Source: JBCDJI01 sp964351865 | Lineage (GTDB): Bacteria; Verrucomicrobiota; Verrucomicrobiia; Methylacidiphilales; JBCBYL01 | DNA length: 64,000 nt | Assembly: GCA_964351865.1 (NCBI GenBank) | Contig: CAYGPJ010000006.1 | Span: 62,001 to 126,000 of the forward strand | Direction of reading: 5' to 3' | Shown: positions 43,620 to 53,158 of the stretch, one piece after another | Numbering within the stretch: the first letter of the stretch is position 1 | Layout of the letters: each line of letters begins with the position of its first letter | Position numbers and translations under genes: made by a program | Notes under the pieces: model-generated | Told to the model about the DNA's origin: nothing | The model's input: only the letters and a program-made list of their open reading frames with translations | The model's database searches: none

Positions 43620-45452
43620 GTGTCTTTACTGCAGTTAAAAAATATCACGTTGGCGTATGGCTCGCGGCCTTTAATGGATCAGGTGAATCTGACGATTCAA
43701 CCCGGCGAGCGCGTCTGCCTGTTGGGACGCAACGGGGTGGGTAAAACCAGCCTGATGCGGCTTATTACCGGTGAAGAGGAGCCGAATGATGGCGAGGTCG
43801 TTCATTCGTCCGGAATCCGCTTCGCCCGGCTGGATCAGGAAGTGCCACAGGACCTCACCGGAACGGTGCTGGAAGTGGTGGAAGCCGGAGCCGTCCACGA
43901 TTCCCACGAGGAGGACTGGCAGCGCGATGTTCGTATTGATGAAATGTTGGAAAGCATGAAACTGAACGCCTATGAGGAATTCAGTTCGCTTTCTGGTGGA
44001 CTGAAGCGACGTGTGCTGTTGGCACGGGCGCTGGTGAATCAGCCGGATCTGTTGTTGCTGGATGAGCCAACCAACCATCTGGACCTTGACTCGATTCTGT
44101 GGATGGAGCAGACCCTGCTGGATCTGGAGGTCACCTTGTTCTTCGTCACGCACGATCGCACTTTCCTGCGCAAGATTGCCAACCGGATTGTCGAGCTGGA
44201 TCGGGGGCAATTGACGAGTTGGTCTTGCGATTACGATACATATCTGGAGCGTAAAGCGGCTGCCATGATCGCGGAAGAAAAGCAATGGGCGAGCTTTGAT
44301 AAGAAACTGGCGCAGGAAGAAGTTTGGTTGCGACAGGGAATAAAAGCGCGTCGGACCCGGAATGAAGGACGGGTGCGGGCTTTAAAAGCCTTGCGGGCAG
44401 AACGTAGCCAGCGGCGTCAACGCACGGGTACGGTGCGAATGGGAATTTCGGAAGGCGGGCGTTCAGGTCAGAAGGTCATCGAGGTCAAAGATATCAGCTT
44501 TACCTATCCGGGGGAGCCGTCTCCGGTGGTCTCTGGATTGACGACGACGATCTGGAAAGGAGACAAAATCGGGATTATCGGGCCGAACGGTAGTGGCAAG
44601 ACGACCTTGTTGAAGTGTCTGTTGGGTGGCCTGGAACCAGACAGCGGCAGCATCAAGCGGGGAACCAATCTGCAAGTGGTGTATCTGGATCAGTTGCGCG
44701 ACCAGATCGACGGCGAGAAGACGCTGGCGGAAAATGTAGCGGGCGTTTCTGAAACAGTGATGGTGAATGGCCAACCTAAAAATATTCACAGCTATCTGCA
44801 GGATTTTCTTTTCCCACCGGATCAGGTGCGCATGCCGGCCAAACGCCTTTCCGGAGGGGAGCGGAACCGGTTGCTGTTAGCTCGGCTGTTTTTACAACCG
44901 GCCAATGTGCTGGTGCTGGATGAACCCACCAACGATCTCGATGCTGAAACCCTGGATTTGCTGGAAGATTTGTTGGTGGAATTCAAGGGAACGCTGTTGC
45001 TGGTATCGCACGATCGTGCGTTTTTGGACAATGTGGTCACCAGCACCCTGGTATATGAAGGCGATGGAAAAATCGGCGAATACGTGGGTGGTTATGAAGA
45101 CTGGGTGATCCAGCGCGACCGTCAATTGTCGGAACCAGCGGAAGAACCTGACAAGCCGTCAAATTCAACAGACCCAAAATCTAAGTCTAAAGGAAAATCT
45201 TCCAATGCTGCCAGCTCTATGCCTGACTGGGAGAAAAAGGAGTTAGAAGAATTGCCCGCTCAGATTGAAGCCCTGGAAGTGGATCATGCGGAACTGATCG
45301 AAAAGATGGGCGATCCTGAGTTATATCGAACCGACCCGGATGCCCTCAAAACATTACAGAGTGAAGTGGAAGCGAAAGAAGCCGAAATGGAAAAGGCTTT
45401 TGCGCGCTGGGAAAAACTGGAAGCAAAGCGGTTGAATATTGCTGAGGCATAG
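43620..45452 (+). CDS. ABC-F family ATPase (Uup-like)
   Basis: About 610 residues from the GTG at 43620 (MSLLQLKNITLAYGS), which fits the family start better than the frame opening at 43584. Two ABC cassettes carry Walker A GRNGVGKTS and GPNGSGKTT, signatures LSGGLKRR and LSGGERNR, and Walker B LLLLDEPTNHLD and VLVLDEPTNDLD. A charged inter-domain linker follows the first cassette, and a Lys/Glu-rich coiled-coil C-terminus (about 540-610) follows the second, as in Uup. There are no membrane segments. ABC-F proteins act on ribosomes or nucleic acids rather than as transporters. It is 8 bp upstream of the M14 peptidase gene. Confidence 0.93.
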   Translation: MSLLQLKNITLAYGSRPLMDQVNLTIQPGERVCLLGRNGVGKTSLMRLITGEEEPNDGEVVHSSGIRFARLDQEVPQDLTGTVLEVVEAGAVHDSHEEDWQRDVRIDEMLESMKLNAYEEFSSLSGGLKRRVLLARALVNQPDLLLLDEPTNHLDLDSILWMEQTLLDLEVTLFFVTHDRTFLRKIANRIVELDRGQLTSWSCDYDTYLERKAAAMIAEEKQWASFDKKLAQEEVWLRQGIKARRTRNEGRVRALKALRAERSQRRQRTGTVRMGISEGGRSGQKVIEVKDISFTYPGEPSPVVSGLTTTIWKGDKIGIIGPNGSGKTTLLKCLLGGLEPDSGSIKRGTNLQVVYLDQLRDQIDGEKTLAENVAGVSETVMVNGQPKNIHSYLQDFLFPPDQVRMPAKRLSGGERNRLLLARLFLQPANVLVLDEPTNDLDAETLDLLEDLLVEFKGTLLLVSHDRAFLDNVVTSTLVYEGDGKIGEYVGGYEDWVIQRDRQLSEPAEEPDKPSNSTDPKSKSKGKSSNAASSMPDWEKKELEELPAQIEALEVDHAELIEKMGDPELYRTDPDALKTLQSEVEAKEAEMEKAFARWEKLEAKRLNIAEA

Positions 45453-45460
45453 GCCATTTC

Positions 45461-46222
45461 ATGGGTGAGTTAGAACCAGTGTGGGAATCGCCAGATCGGT
45501 TGAGATCTGATTTGAAAACTGCAATGGCGGCTACCATGGGGAAGATTGTTGAGAGTTCGCAGGGTGCAGATTCGATCATGCTGCATCTTCCTTCGGCTAC
45601 GGGTGAGTCGCTGCCTAAGTTATATTTATCTGCGGGCATTCACGGTGATGAGCCGGCTGGACCTTTGGCGATTCTGCAATTGCTGCGAACTCCCGGTTTT
45701 TTTGACGGAGTAGAGGTATATATTTTTCCTTTATTAAACCCGTCAGGGCTTGCCGTCGGTCAGCGCGAGAATGAACGAGGGGTTGATTTGAACCGGAATT
45801 ATGGTCCGGGCGGTGTCGACGACCCGGATACGTTGGAACACAAAGATCGGTTAAATCAGTTGCCACGATTAGACGTGGCGCTGTGTCTGCATGAAGACTG
45901 GGAAGCCAATGGCGTTTACCTCTACCACGTGGAGCCCAAGATGCCGCGTTTTGATGCGAAGCGGGTATTACATGCGATGCAATCTGTGCTACCGGTCGAA
46001 ACCTCCTGTGTGATCGACGGCAGTCAGGCGTGCGGCGGGATTATTTCGCGTCAGGAAGCTGACTACATTCGTGATGACTGGCCGGAGTCGGTGTATCTCA
46101 CGAGAACACGCACCCGCGCGAGCTTCACCATGGAGACGCCGTCATCGGTACCGTTAGCCGCGCGTGTCGCCGCACATTGTGCCGGTGTTTTGGATGTGAT
46201 CCATCAGCTTAAAGAAACCTGA
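45461..46222 (+). CDS. M14-family metallopeptidase / deacylase
   Basis: 253 residues, no signal peptide. Zinc ligands H and E occur in AGIHGDEPAG, the substrate-binding Arg in GVDLNRNYG, the third zinc ligand in LCLHEDWEANG, and the catalytic Glu in TMETPSS. This is the compact plan of M14 carboxypeptidases and succinylglutamate desuccinylase/aspartoacylase relatives. It may cleave a C-terminal residue from a peptide or deacylate a small amide in the cytoplasm; sequence does not choose. It probably shares a transcript with the ABC-F gene 8 bp upstream. Confidence 0.88.
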   Translation: MGELEPVWESPDRLRSDLKTAMAATMGKIVESSQGADSIMLHLPSATGESLPKLYLSAGIHGDEPAGPLAILQLLRTPGFFDGVEVYIFPLLNPSGLAVGQRENERGVDLNRNYGPGGVDDPDTLEHKDRLNQLPRLDVALCLHEDWEANGVYLYHVEPKMPRFDAKRVLHAMQSVLPVETSCVIDGSQACGGIISRQEADYIRDDWPESVYLTRTRTRASFTMETPSSVPLAARVAAHCAGVLDVIHQLKET

Positions 46223-46413
46223 TGCTGATAAATTTCTGTTACACCTGCGTCAAAGAAAGTTAACACATTCAGTTTCCCATCAGAGTGGAAATTACCTGAC
46301 TCTATTCTGCGCTATGCCTGAGCGATCATGACAGGCTTCATAACCAACTTATCATCAGTTGTATACATAATCGCTGCCATCATGCTCAAAAAAAGAATCA
46401 CTTAATCCAAGTG

Positions 46414-46429
46414 TGGCACGGCTTAAGCG
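46414..46429 (+). promoter_or_regulatory. Candidate sigma-54 promoter for the PEP-CTERM gene
   Basis: TGGCACGGCTTAAGCG has the exact -24 TGGCACG and the -12 GC dinucleotide at the correct distance (GG and GC 12 bases apart, first base to first base). The -12 box is AAGC rather than TTGC, so it is imperfect. Transcription would begin near 46439, about 46 nt before the ATG. Sigma-54 control of PEP-CTERM genes together with PrsK/PrsR is known in other bacteria. Confidence 0.5.
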
Positions 46430-46484
46430 ATATCTGAGATGGGCAATCCATTGAGATGAAACTTAAACAAGGAGAGAAAGTGCG

Positions 46485-46859
46485 ATGAATCGAGTATCAA
46501 GGCGTGTGTTTACCGTGAGCTTACTATTGACTGGCTTGGGGATGAACTCCTTAAACTTACCCCATATAGAAATTCCAGCAGTGGTGGAGTCGAGTTCTGT
46601 AGCTCCAACCGTGTTTTCTGTAGTTCCGGAGCCGGGGACGCTGGTCCTGATATTTATGGGACTCGTTGCGTTATACGTTCTAAGACGTTGGCAGTATGTG
46701 CAGGAAGCGGCAGAGGTTTTGCAAACGAAAGAGTGGGACGATTCAGTGGTGCAGGAAAAAATGATGTGTCATTTCCACAAGGGATACGTCTGCGCTTTTC
46801 CAGATTCGGCGGGAACTTGTCTCCATCAACGTGATGTCGCTGACCGTGCTGATGATTAA
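46485..46859 (+). CDS. Small PEP-CTERM protein with an unusual C-terminal tail
   Basis: 124 residues, behind a good ribosome-binding site (AAGGAGAG). A signal peptide (about 1-25) is followed by only some 22 mature residues. The PEP-CTERM tag then appears: VVPEPGTLVLIFMGLVALY ending LRRW at 66-69 (PEP motif, hydrophobic helix, basic residues). Such tags direct sorting by exosortase and normally lie at the very C-terminus. Here the frame continues for another 55 residues with three Cys (CHFHKG, YVCAF, GTCLH), which may be a real extension or a sign of a lost stop codon. A candidate sigma-54 promoter precedes it. Confidence 0.65.
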   Translation: MNRVSRRVFTVSLLLTGLGMNSLNLPHIEIPAVVESSSVAPTVFSVVPEPGTLVLIFMGLVALYVLRRWQYVQEAAEVLQTKEWDDSVVQEKMMCHFHKGYVCAFPDSAGTCLHQRDVADRADD

Positions 46860-46870
46860 TCAAGTGACTG

Positions 46871-47218
46871 CTAACTACGCGCCCTGGAAAGCATCAACTG
46901 ATTGCCGTCGGTATCTTCGCACATAGCGAGGTGTGGTGGTTCACCATTTTCTGGTACCGGCTCTTTCTCACATTTGCCCCCAGCAGCGATAACTGACTGA
47001 TAGCCGGACATCACATCATCGACCTGAAAGGTCAGTCCGGTCCAAGTGCGTTTGCCTTCGCCTCCCCCGTGGATGGCAATAAAGGCCCCGCAAACTTCCA
47101 GTTCGGTGATATGCGGATTCTGCCGCACGATCTTTCCTCCAAAGCAGGTTTGATAAAACTGAACGGCGCGGTCGGAATCAGCCGCCCACAATGTGATTTT
47201 AACCTTTTCTACAGTCAT
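46871..47218 (-). CDS. VOC superfamily (glyoxalase-like) protein
   Basis: 115 residues, the size of a single vicinal-oxygen-chelate module. The two beta-alpha-beta-beta-beta halves are visible: VKITLWAADSDRAVQFYQTC and LTFQVDDVMSGYQSVIAAGG, ending MCEDTDGNQLMLSRA with the usual D(P/T)xGNxxxL pattern. VOC proteins bind a divalent metal and act as lyases, dioxygenases or resistance proteins; the metal ligands here are not clear enough to choose. Near the DUF5069 gene on the same strand, separated by a short AT-rich spacer. Confidence 0.85.
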   Translation of the reverse strand: MTVEKVKITLWAADSDRAVQFYQTCFGGKIVRQNPHITELEVCGAFIAIHGGGEGKRTWTGLTFQVDDVMSGYQSVIAAGGKCEKEPVPENGEPPHLAMCEDTDGNQLMLSRARS

Positions 47219-47242
47219 AAGTCAGAAATCAAAAATCATCAT

Positions 47243-47659
47243 TTATCCCCGTCCCTCATCTGCATCGAGATATTGGAACATCGTGACGATGTCATCGCGA
47301 TCTGCCAGGCCACTCTCTTTTTTGCGACGTTCGAGAATTTCTGAGATTTGATCGTTCCATCCTGCTTTGGAGATGAAGCCATTCCAGATTTTGATATCCG
47401 TTTCATCGAGCGGGCGTCCATTCTGGAAACACCATTCGAGTAAGCTTTCATCTGTAGCACCTGTGGTGACTTGGCATTGCAGATTGTTATATTCCACTCT
47501 GAGCGTGTGACACATCAGGCCGTCAAAGCCTTCTCCCAGATTGGGCTGGAGGTCTGCTCGCAGCTCCCCCTTGGCATGCAGGCGCATCTTATCAATCATG
47601 CGTGGAAAGTAATAGATGCCGGAAGTTTGTTCGTAGGGTGATTTAGGAACGGAAGTCAT
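47243..47659 (-). CDS. DUF5069 protein
   Basis: 138 residues. It matches DUF5069, a family common in Verrucomicrobiota and relatives, with SPYEQTSGIYYFPRMIDKMR, LHAKGEL, NLGEGFDGLMCHTLRV, and LLEWCFQNGRP followed by IKIWNGFISKAGW. No enzymatic motif or membrane segment is evident and no function is known. It lies 24 bp upstream of the VOC gene on the minus strand, so the two may be cotranscribed. The start is the ATG at 47659. Confidence 0.85.
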   Translation of the reverse strand: MTSVPKSPYEQTSGIYYFPRMIDKMRLHAKGELRADLQPNLGEGFDGLMCHTLRVEYNNLQCQVTTGATDESLLEWCFQNGRPLDETDIKIWNGFISKAGWNDQISEILERRKKESGLADRDDIVTMFQYLDADEGRG

Positions 47660-47744
47660 TTAACGAACTTAAGGCAAAATGCAGAATGCAAAAGTTAAAA
47701 TTAGACTAGAACTCAGAACCTGAGTCTTTGGGTCAAATCGGGGC

Positions 47745-48140
47745 TCAGCGTGTGAGTTTTCCAGCGAAGATCGGGGCGAACTGAGCGACTCCAAAAATGC
47801 CCAACAGATAAAACTGCATTTGAGTTTCCGGGAACTCAGATCCCACCAGAAAGAGTCCGTAGAAGACAACGGCTTCGGCCAGTGCCATCCCGATGATCAT
47901 GCTGGTGAGAACTTGTGAAAAGCTATGAAAGCGGGGGAGGATGACCCAGCGGATGATCAGCGAAACAAAGATAGAGCCATAGGCTAGCAGATAGGTGAAT
48001 AGCGGGACAGTGCCCAGGCCATTAGCGCCACTCGGCCAGCCGTTGCCGAGGATAAACGGATAAATGAAACAACCGCTTAGTAAGACATACCAAACGATCC
48101 AGAGCACCATTTTGGGAGATTTAGGGGCGGGTATCGGCAT
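47745..48140 (-). CDS. Uncharacterised four-helix membrane protein
   Basis: 131 residues from the ATG at 48140; a TTG 33 bp upstream gives the longer frame but a poorer start. Four hydrophobic helices occur at about residues 12-32, 45-65, 77-97 and 103-123 (for example VLWIVWYVLLSGCFIYPFIL). No known family is recognised and there are no charged residues within helices that would suggest a channel or redox centre. It is 86 bp upstream of DUF5069 on the same strand, and the nrdB terminator lies just upstream of its start. Confidence 0.72.
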   Translation of the reverse strand: MPIPAPKSPKMVLWIVWYVLLSGCFIYPFILGNGWPSGANGLGTVPLFTYLLAYGSIFVSLIIRWVILPRFHSFSQVLTSMIIGMALAEAVVFYGLFLVGSEFPETQMQFYLLGIFGVAQFAPIFAGKLTR

Positions 48141-48177
48141 GAAAGTCACTGTACAAGAGGAGAGATCAAGCAACAGT

Positions 48178-48213
48178 AAAAAAAGCAGGCCGGTGAAATT
48201 TACCGGCCTGCTT
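48178..48213 (-). terminator. Intrinsic terminator of the nrdA-4HB-nrdB operon
   Basis: An 11-bp perfect stem agcaggccggt/accggcctgct (48184-48194 with 48202-48212), 7-nt loop, followed on the minus strand by seven T. It lies 120 bp beyond the nrdB stop. Confidence 0.9.
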
Positions 48214-48333
48214 CAATGCCCCGCAGGGCGAGCTAATTTGCCTAGGCTCGAGAGCTTCGGCACAACAAGTAGGTTTTTTTTTGGATCGCGGTTAAGCGAA
48301 AGTGTTTTTTTGCGTAGTAGGTTACTTGCCACC

Positions 48334-49395
<1,062 letters not shown>

Positions 49396-49465
49396 AGGTT
49401 TCTCCTAGTTTCTAGTTTTGATTTTACTAATTTTGATTTTTGAATTTTTAAAGTTTGCGCCGATT

Positions 49466-49828
49466 TTATCGGCTAGGTTTGGTTTTGCTCAGAATCGTGA
49501 CGAACATTTTGATGAGTTCTTCGGACTCATTAATCAGTGATGATAGTTTCGAGCCTGGAACTTTCTGGGATTCGACGAGTAACTCCATCCAGTATCCGCT
49601 CTCTTCTAATTCTTTGAGTGAATCTCCTAATTTGGCACGAAACTCGGCAGTGCTGCGTGCTCTGATTCCCTCGCGATAATTGGCTCCCACCGAAGTCCCA
49701 GACCGGAGTAACTGATGGCCTAGGACTTGCGAGGAACCACGTGTGGGAAGCGAGTCGTATAGATTGATGATTCGCAACGCAAAATTTTTTGTGCGTGCTT
49801 TCAACATCTCTCTCAGTTCTTCACTCAT
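49466..49828 (-). CDS. Four-helix-bundle protein (TIGR02436 type) between nrdA and nrdB
   Basis: 120 residues, all-helical, with the family pattern FALRIINLYDSLP, LGHQLLRSGTSVGANYREG, FRAKLGDSLKELEESGYWM and a final helix ending KMFVTILSK. These proteins (related to the S23 ribosomal-RNA intervening-sequence proteins) form pentamers of unknown function and often sit alone or in rRNA IVS. Here it is 29 bp after nrdA and 70 bp before nrdB in the same direction, so it is probably expressed with the reductase. Horizontal acquisition is plausible for this family but base use looks ordinary. Confidence 0.88.
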   Translation of the reverse strand: MSEELREMLKARTKNFALRIINLYDSLPTRGSSQVLGHQLLRSGTSVGANYREGIRARSTAEFRAKLGDSLKELEESGYWMELLVESQKVPGSKLSSLINESEELIKMFVTILSKTKPSR

Positions 49829-49857
49829 AAGTCAAAAATCCAAATTCATAAGTGAAT

Positions 49858-52728
49858 CTACTGACACGCATCGCAGTCCGGATCCGTGATGGAGCAGGCT
49901 TTGGGTGTCGGGGCTTGTGAGATCTCACGCTTCACCGCGATGTCCGAGGATGCACTCTTGCTCTTCATCCAACGTGGCTGGAGACCACGCTTATTGATGT
50001 CCATGGTAGACTTCTCAATCTGAGTGGCTGCCAGTGAGCGTAGGTAGTAAGTGGTTTTGAGACCTTTCTCCCATGCGAACTGATACATGTTGGCCAAGGC
50101 TTTGCCGTCCGGCTTGCTCATGTAGAGGTTCAGGCTTTGTCCCATATCAATCCATTTCTGGCGGCGGCTGGCGCATTCGATGAGCCAACGAGATTCGAGT
50201 TCAAATGCCGTGATGAAGAGGTGTTTCACTTCATCCGGGATGCGGTCGATCGTTTCAATCGAACCGTCAAAATACTTGAGATCATCGATCATTTCTTCAT
50301 CCCACAATCCACGGTTTTTGAGTTCGTTGATCAGGTAGACGTTATTGACGGTGAATTCACCGGAGAGGTTTGACTTTACAAACAGGTGCTTGTAGGCCGG
50401 CTCGATAGACTGACTGACTCCAGCGATGTTAGAGATGGTGGCAGTAGGAGCGATGGCCATGGTGTTGGAGTTGCGCATGCCGTGTGCTTTTACTGCGCTG
50501 CGAACCATGTCCCAATCCTTGGTGGTGCTTTTGTCCATATCGACAAATCCACCACGCTCCTGTTCCAGCAGATCGATGGTGTCGATCGGTAGCAGTCCCT
50601 GCGACCATTTCGACCCCTGATAGGTTTCGTAAGCACCGCGTTCTTCTGCCAGTTTGCTGGATGCCAGAATCGCGTAGTAAGAGATGGCTTCCATGCTGAC
50701 ATCAGCGAACTGAACCGCATCCATCGAGGCATAAGAAACACCAATGTCGTAGAGCGCATCCTGGAATCCCATCAGGCCGAGACCGATCGGACGATGCTTC
50801 ATGTTGGCATTGCGAGCTTCCGGCGTCGGGTAATAGTTGATGTCGATCACGTTGTCCAACATACGGATGGCAGTGGTGACGGTCTGCTCAAGGCGGACTT
50901 CATCGATGCCGGTTTTATCCTTGTTGATGTGACGCACGAGGTTGACGGATCCAAGGTTGCAGACCGCGGTTTCCTGATCGCTGGTGTTGAGCAGGATTTC
51001 GGTGCAGAGGTTTGAGCTGTGCACAACACCAGTGTGGTGCTGCGGGCTGCGAATGTTGGAAGGATCTTTAAAGGTGAACCACGGATGCCCGGTTTCAAAC
51101 AACATGGTCAGCATGCGACGATAGAGGTCGACGGCTTCTACCTCTTTGAAGAGTGCCATTTTGCCCTCAGCTGCCAGCGCTTCGTATTCGGTATAGCGTG
51201 CTTCAAAGGCTTTCCCATAGAGGTCATGCAGATCAGGAGTTTCGCTCGGGTCGAAGAGCGTCCACTTGGCGCTGGAACGAACGCGCTTCATGAACAGATC
51301 GGGAATCCAGTTGGCGGTGTTCATATCGTGCGTGCGACGACGCTCGTCTCCGGTGTTTTTGCGGAGTTCGAGGAAGTCTTCGATATCGAGGTGCCAGGTT
51401 TCCAGATAGGCACACATGGCGCCCTTGCGTTTACCACCTTGATTGACGGCAACGGCGGTGTCATTAGCGACTTTCAGGAAAGGAATTACGCCCTGACTGG
51501 TGCCGTTAGTGCCTTTGATGTGGGCGCCGGTGGCGCGTACGTTGGTCCAGTCATTGCCCAGGCCGCCAGCCCATTTGGAGAGGCGGGCATCATCGGAGAC
51601 GACTTTGAAAATGTGATCCAGATCATCCATGATGGTGCTGAGGTAGCAGGAACTCAGCTGCGGATGCAGGGTGCCGGCATTGAACAGCGTCGGGGTAGAT
51701 GAGACAAAGTAGAATTGGCTGAGCACGTTATAGAACTCAATCGCGCGCTCTTCCTTGTTTTCTTCATTCGCGGCTAGGCCCATCGCTACCCGCATCCAGA
51801 AATACTGGGGAGTTTCAATGCGACGGCCTTCATCATGGGTCAGATAACGATCATAAACCGTCTGGAGTCCGAGGTAGGTGAAGGCAAGATCGCGTTCGAT
51901 CACGAGCGCATTCGCGATTTTATCCAGATCGTATTTTTTCAGATCCGGGGTGAGGCGCTGTTTTTCGATGCCTAAGTCGATGTATTGTTTAAAGCCCTCG
52001 CGGTGCATTGACTTGAGGTCAACGTGGTTGAAATCCCGCTGTAGCACTTCGCGATAGATGGTGTCGAGCAGCAGGCGTGCCGAAACGTAAGTGTAAGCTG
52101 GCTCGCGTTCGATGCGTGCTTTGGCTGCCATGATAAGCGCCTGATCGGCTTCAGCTTCTTTCACTCCATCGTAAAGATTCTGGATGGCTTCGTCGGTAAT
52201 TTCCTGCGAAGAGCAGACGGATTCGAGGTCGCGGCAGGCACGAATGACTTTGCGGCGCAGTTTCTGCAGATCCAGCAGCACGCGCTGACCCTCTTTATTG
52301 ATCATGTAAAGTGGCGTGCTGTCTGAGCCATCGACGCTTTTTTCACCACGCAGGGCACGTTTCTTTTTCTGCTCTTCACGGTAGAGGATATAACGGCGGG
52401 CGATGCTGTGATAGTGTGCATCCATCAGGTGAGTTTCGACCCAATCCTGAATGCGTTCGACTTCGAGTTGCTCGCCATGAACCGCTTTGGAAATCGTTTT
52501 TTCCACGATAGCATCGGTGACAGCTTGTACTTTAATCCGATCCGCCTCGTCCAGAGGTTGGTCTTGATTGATGCCGAGATCCGCTTTGAAGGCGCTCTCG
52601 ATGGCCAGATAGATTCTCTGATCGTTAAATTGTTCCTGACGTCCGTCACGCTTGCGCACGGTAAATTCTTTTCCTGCTAACGGGTCGACTCCGTTTAAAT
52701 CCATCTGACCTTTAGGGGCATCACTCAT
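49858..52728 (-). CDS. nrdA: Class I ribonucleotide reductase large subunit
   Basis: 956 residues, longer than the E. coli enzyme because of N-terminal regulatory sequence. An ATP-cone begins FTVRKRDGRQEQFNDQRI (about 22-110), and a second ATP-cone-like stretch (about 140-235) begins with KEGQRVLLDLQKLRRKVIRA. The catalytic barrel has the cysteines in HPQLSSCYLSTI, SSNLCTEILLN (thiyl radical site) and ETAVCNLGSVNL, and the C-terminal swinging pair is DCDAC. It reduces ribonucleoside diphosphates with radicals supplied by NrdB. First gene of nrdA-4HB-nrdB; paired NrdR boxes lie about 220-265 bp upstream. Confidence 0.96.
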   Translation of the reverse strand: MSDAPKGQMDLNGVDPLAGKEFTVRKRDGRQEQFNDQRIYLAIESAFKADLGINQDQPLDEADRIKVQAVTDAIVEKTISKAVHGEQLEVERIQDWVETHLMDAHYHSIARRYILYREEQKKKRALRGEKSVDGSDSTPLYMINKEGQRVLLDLQKLRRKVIRACRDLESVCSSQEITDEAIQNLYDGVKEAEADQALIMAAKARIEREPAYTYVSARLLLDTIYREVLQRDFNHVDLKSMHREGFKQYIDLGIEKQRLTPDLKKYDLDKIANALVIERDLAFTYLGLQTVYDRYLTHDEGRRIETPQYFWMRVAMGLAANEENKEERAIEFYNVLSQFYFVSSTPTLFNAGTLHPQLSSCYLSTIMDDLDHIFKVVSDDARLSKWAGGLGNDWTNVRATGAHIKGTNGTSQGVIPFLKVANDTAVAVNQGGKRKGAMCAYLETWHLDIEDFLELRKNTGDERRRTHDMNTANWIPDLFMKRVRSSAKWTLFDPSETPDLHDLYGKAFEARYTEYEALAAEGKMALFKEVEAVDLYRRMLTMLFETGHPWFTFKDPSNIRSPQHHTGVVHSSNLCTEILLNTSDQETAVCNLGSVNLVRHINKDKTGIDEVRLEQTVTTAIRMLDNVIDINYYPTPEARNANMKHRPIGLGLMGFQDALYDIGVSYASMDAVQFADVSMEAISYYAILASSKLAEERGAYETYQGSKWSQGLLPIDTIDLLEQERGGFVDMDKSTTKDWDMVRSAVKAHGMRNSNTMAIAPTATISNIAGVSQSIEPAYKHLFVKSNLSGEFTVNNVYLINELKNRGLWDEEMIDDLKYFDGSIETIDRIPDEVKHLFITAFELESRWLIECASRRQKWIDMGQSLNLYMSKPDGKALANMYQFAWEKGLKTTYYLRSLAATQIEKSTMDINKRGLQPRWMKSKSASSDIAVKREISQAPTPKACSITDPDCDACQ

Positions 52729-52944
52729 GTATATTCTCTCCTCTTACTGCTGCTTGTTGCGTTATCGCGTTATCGTTTTACGTGTTCCTCTCTCAAGTCA
52801 GATATTGTCCGTTCGCATTTCGACAAAGGGTCAAAAAAGTGAGATGAACCGGACAAAACACCACTATCTGTAGTGCTCTAAATGAAAGAACTGCACCATA
52901 ACTAGTGTTGAAAAGTGCCCCCGTCAAATAAATTTGCTTAAATA

Positions 52945-52960
52945 ATTCTATATAGTGTAT
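52945..52960. promoter_or_regulatory. NrdR box 1 upstream of nrdA
   Basis: attctatatagtgtat agrees with the NrdR-box consensus acaCwAtATaTwGtgt at 12 of 16 positions. It lies 33 bp (three helical turns) from box 2, start to start, close to the 31-32 bp spacing of characterised NrdR box pairs. Confidence 0.6.
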
Positions 52961-52977
52961 GAAATAAACCTCCGCAT

Positions 52978-52993
52978 ACACCATATATGGTTA
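52978..52993. promoter_or_regulatory. NrdR box 2 upstream of nrdA
   Basis: acaccatatatggtta keeps the invariant core positions of the NrdR box (C, A, AT, T, G) and the left-hand aca, about 12 of 16 positions overall, and is itself a near-perfect palindrome. It is the outer member of the pair. Confidence 0.65.
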
Positions 52994-53158
52994 TAATTCA
53001 GGTAAAATAAGTAAAAAAGTGCGCAACTACTTGCTGGGAGCATTTTATTTTGGCTGCGGCATCCATTTCAGTTAAAAATGAGATGCCGAAATAGCCTCAA
53101 ATCAGGCAAATTTGAGCCTGAAATCGACCCGAAATGGAGGCGTGGCCGCCATATTCTC

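Larger units (their letters stand above)
52729..53158. promoter_or_regulatory. nrdA upstream region with paired NrdR boxes
   Basis: 430 bp between convergently placed glmM and nrdA sides. It carries two NrdR-box matches (listed separately). On the minus strand TTGACG (52922-52927) with a weak TAGTTA 17 bp later could be a sigma-70 promoter, giving a leader of about 165 nt. No ORF. The part from 53000 to 53158 shows nothing specific. Confidence 0.5.
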
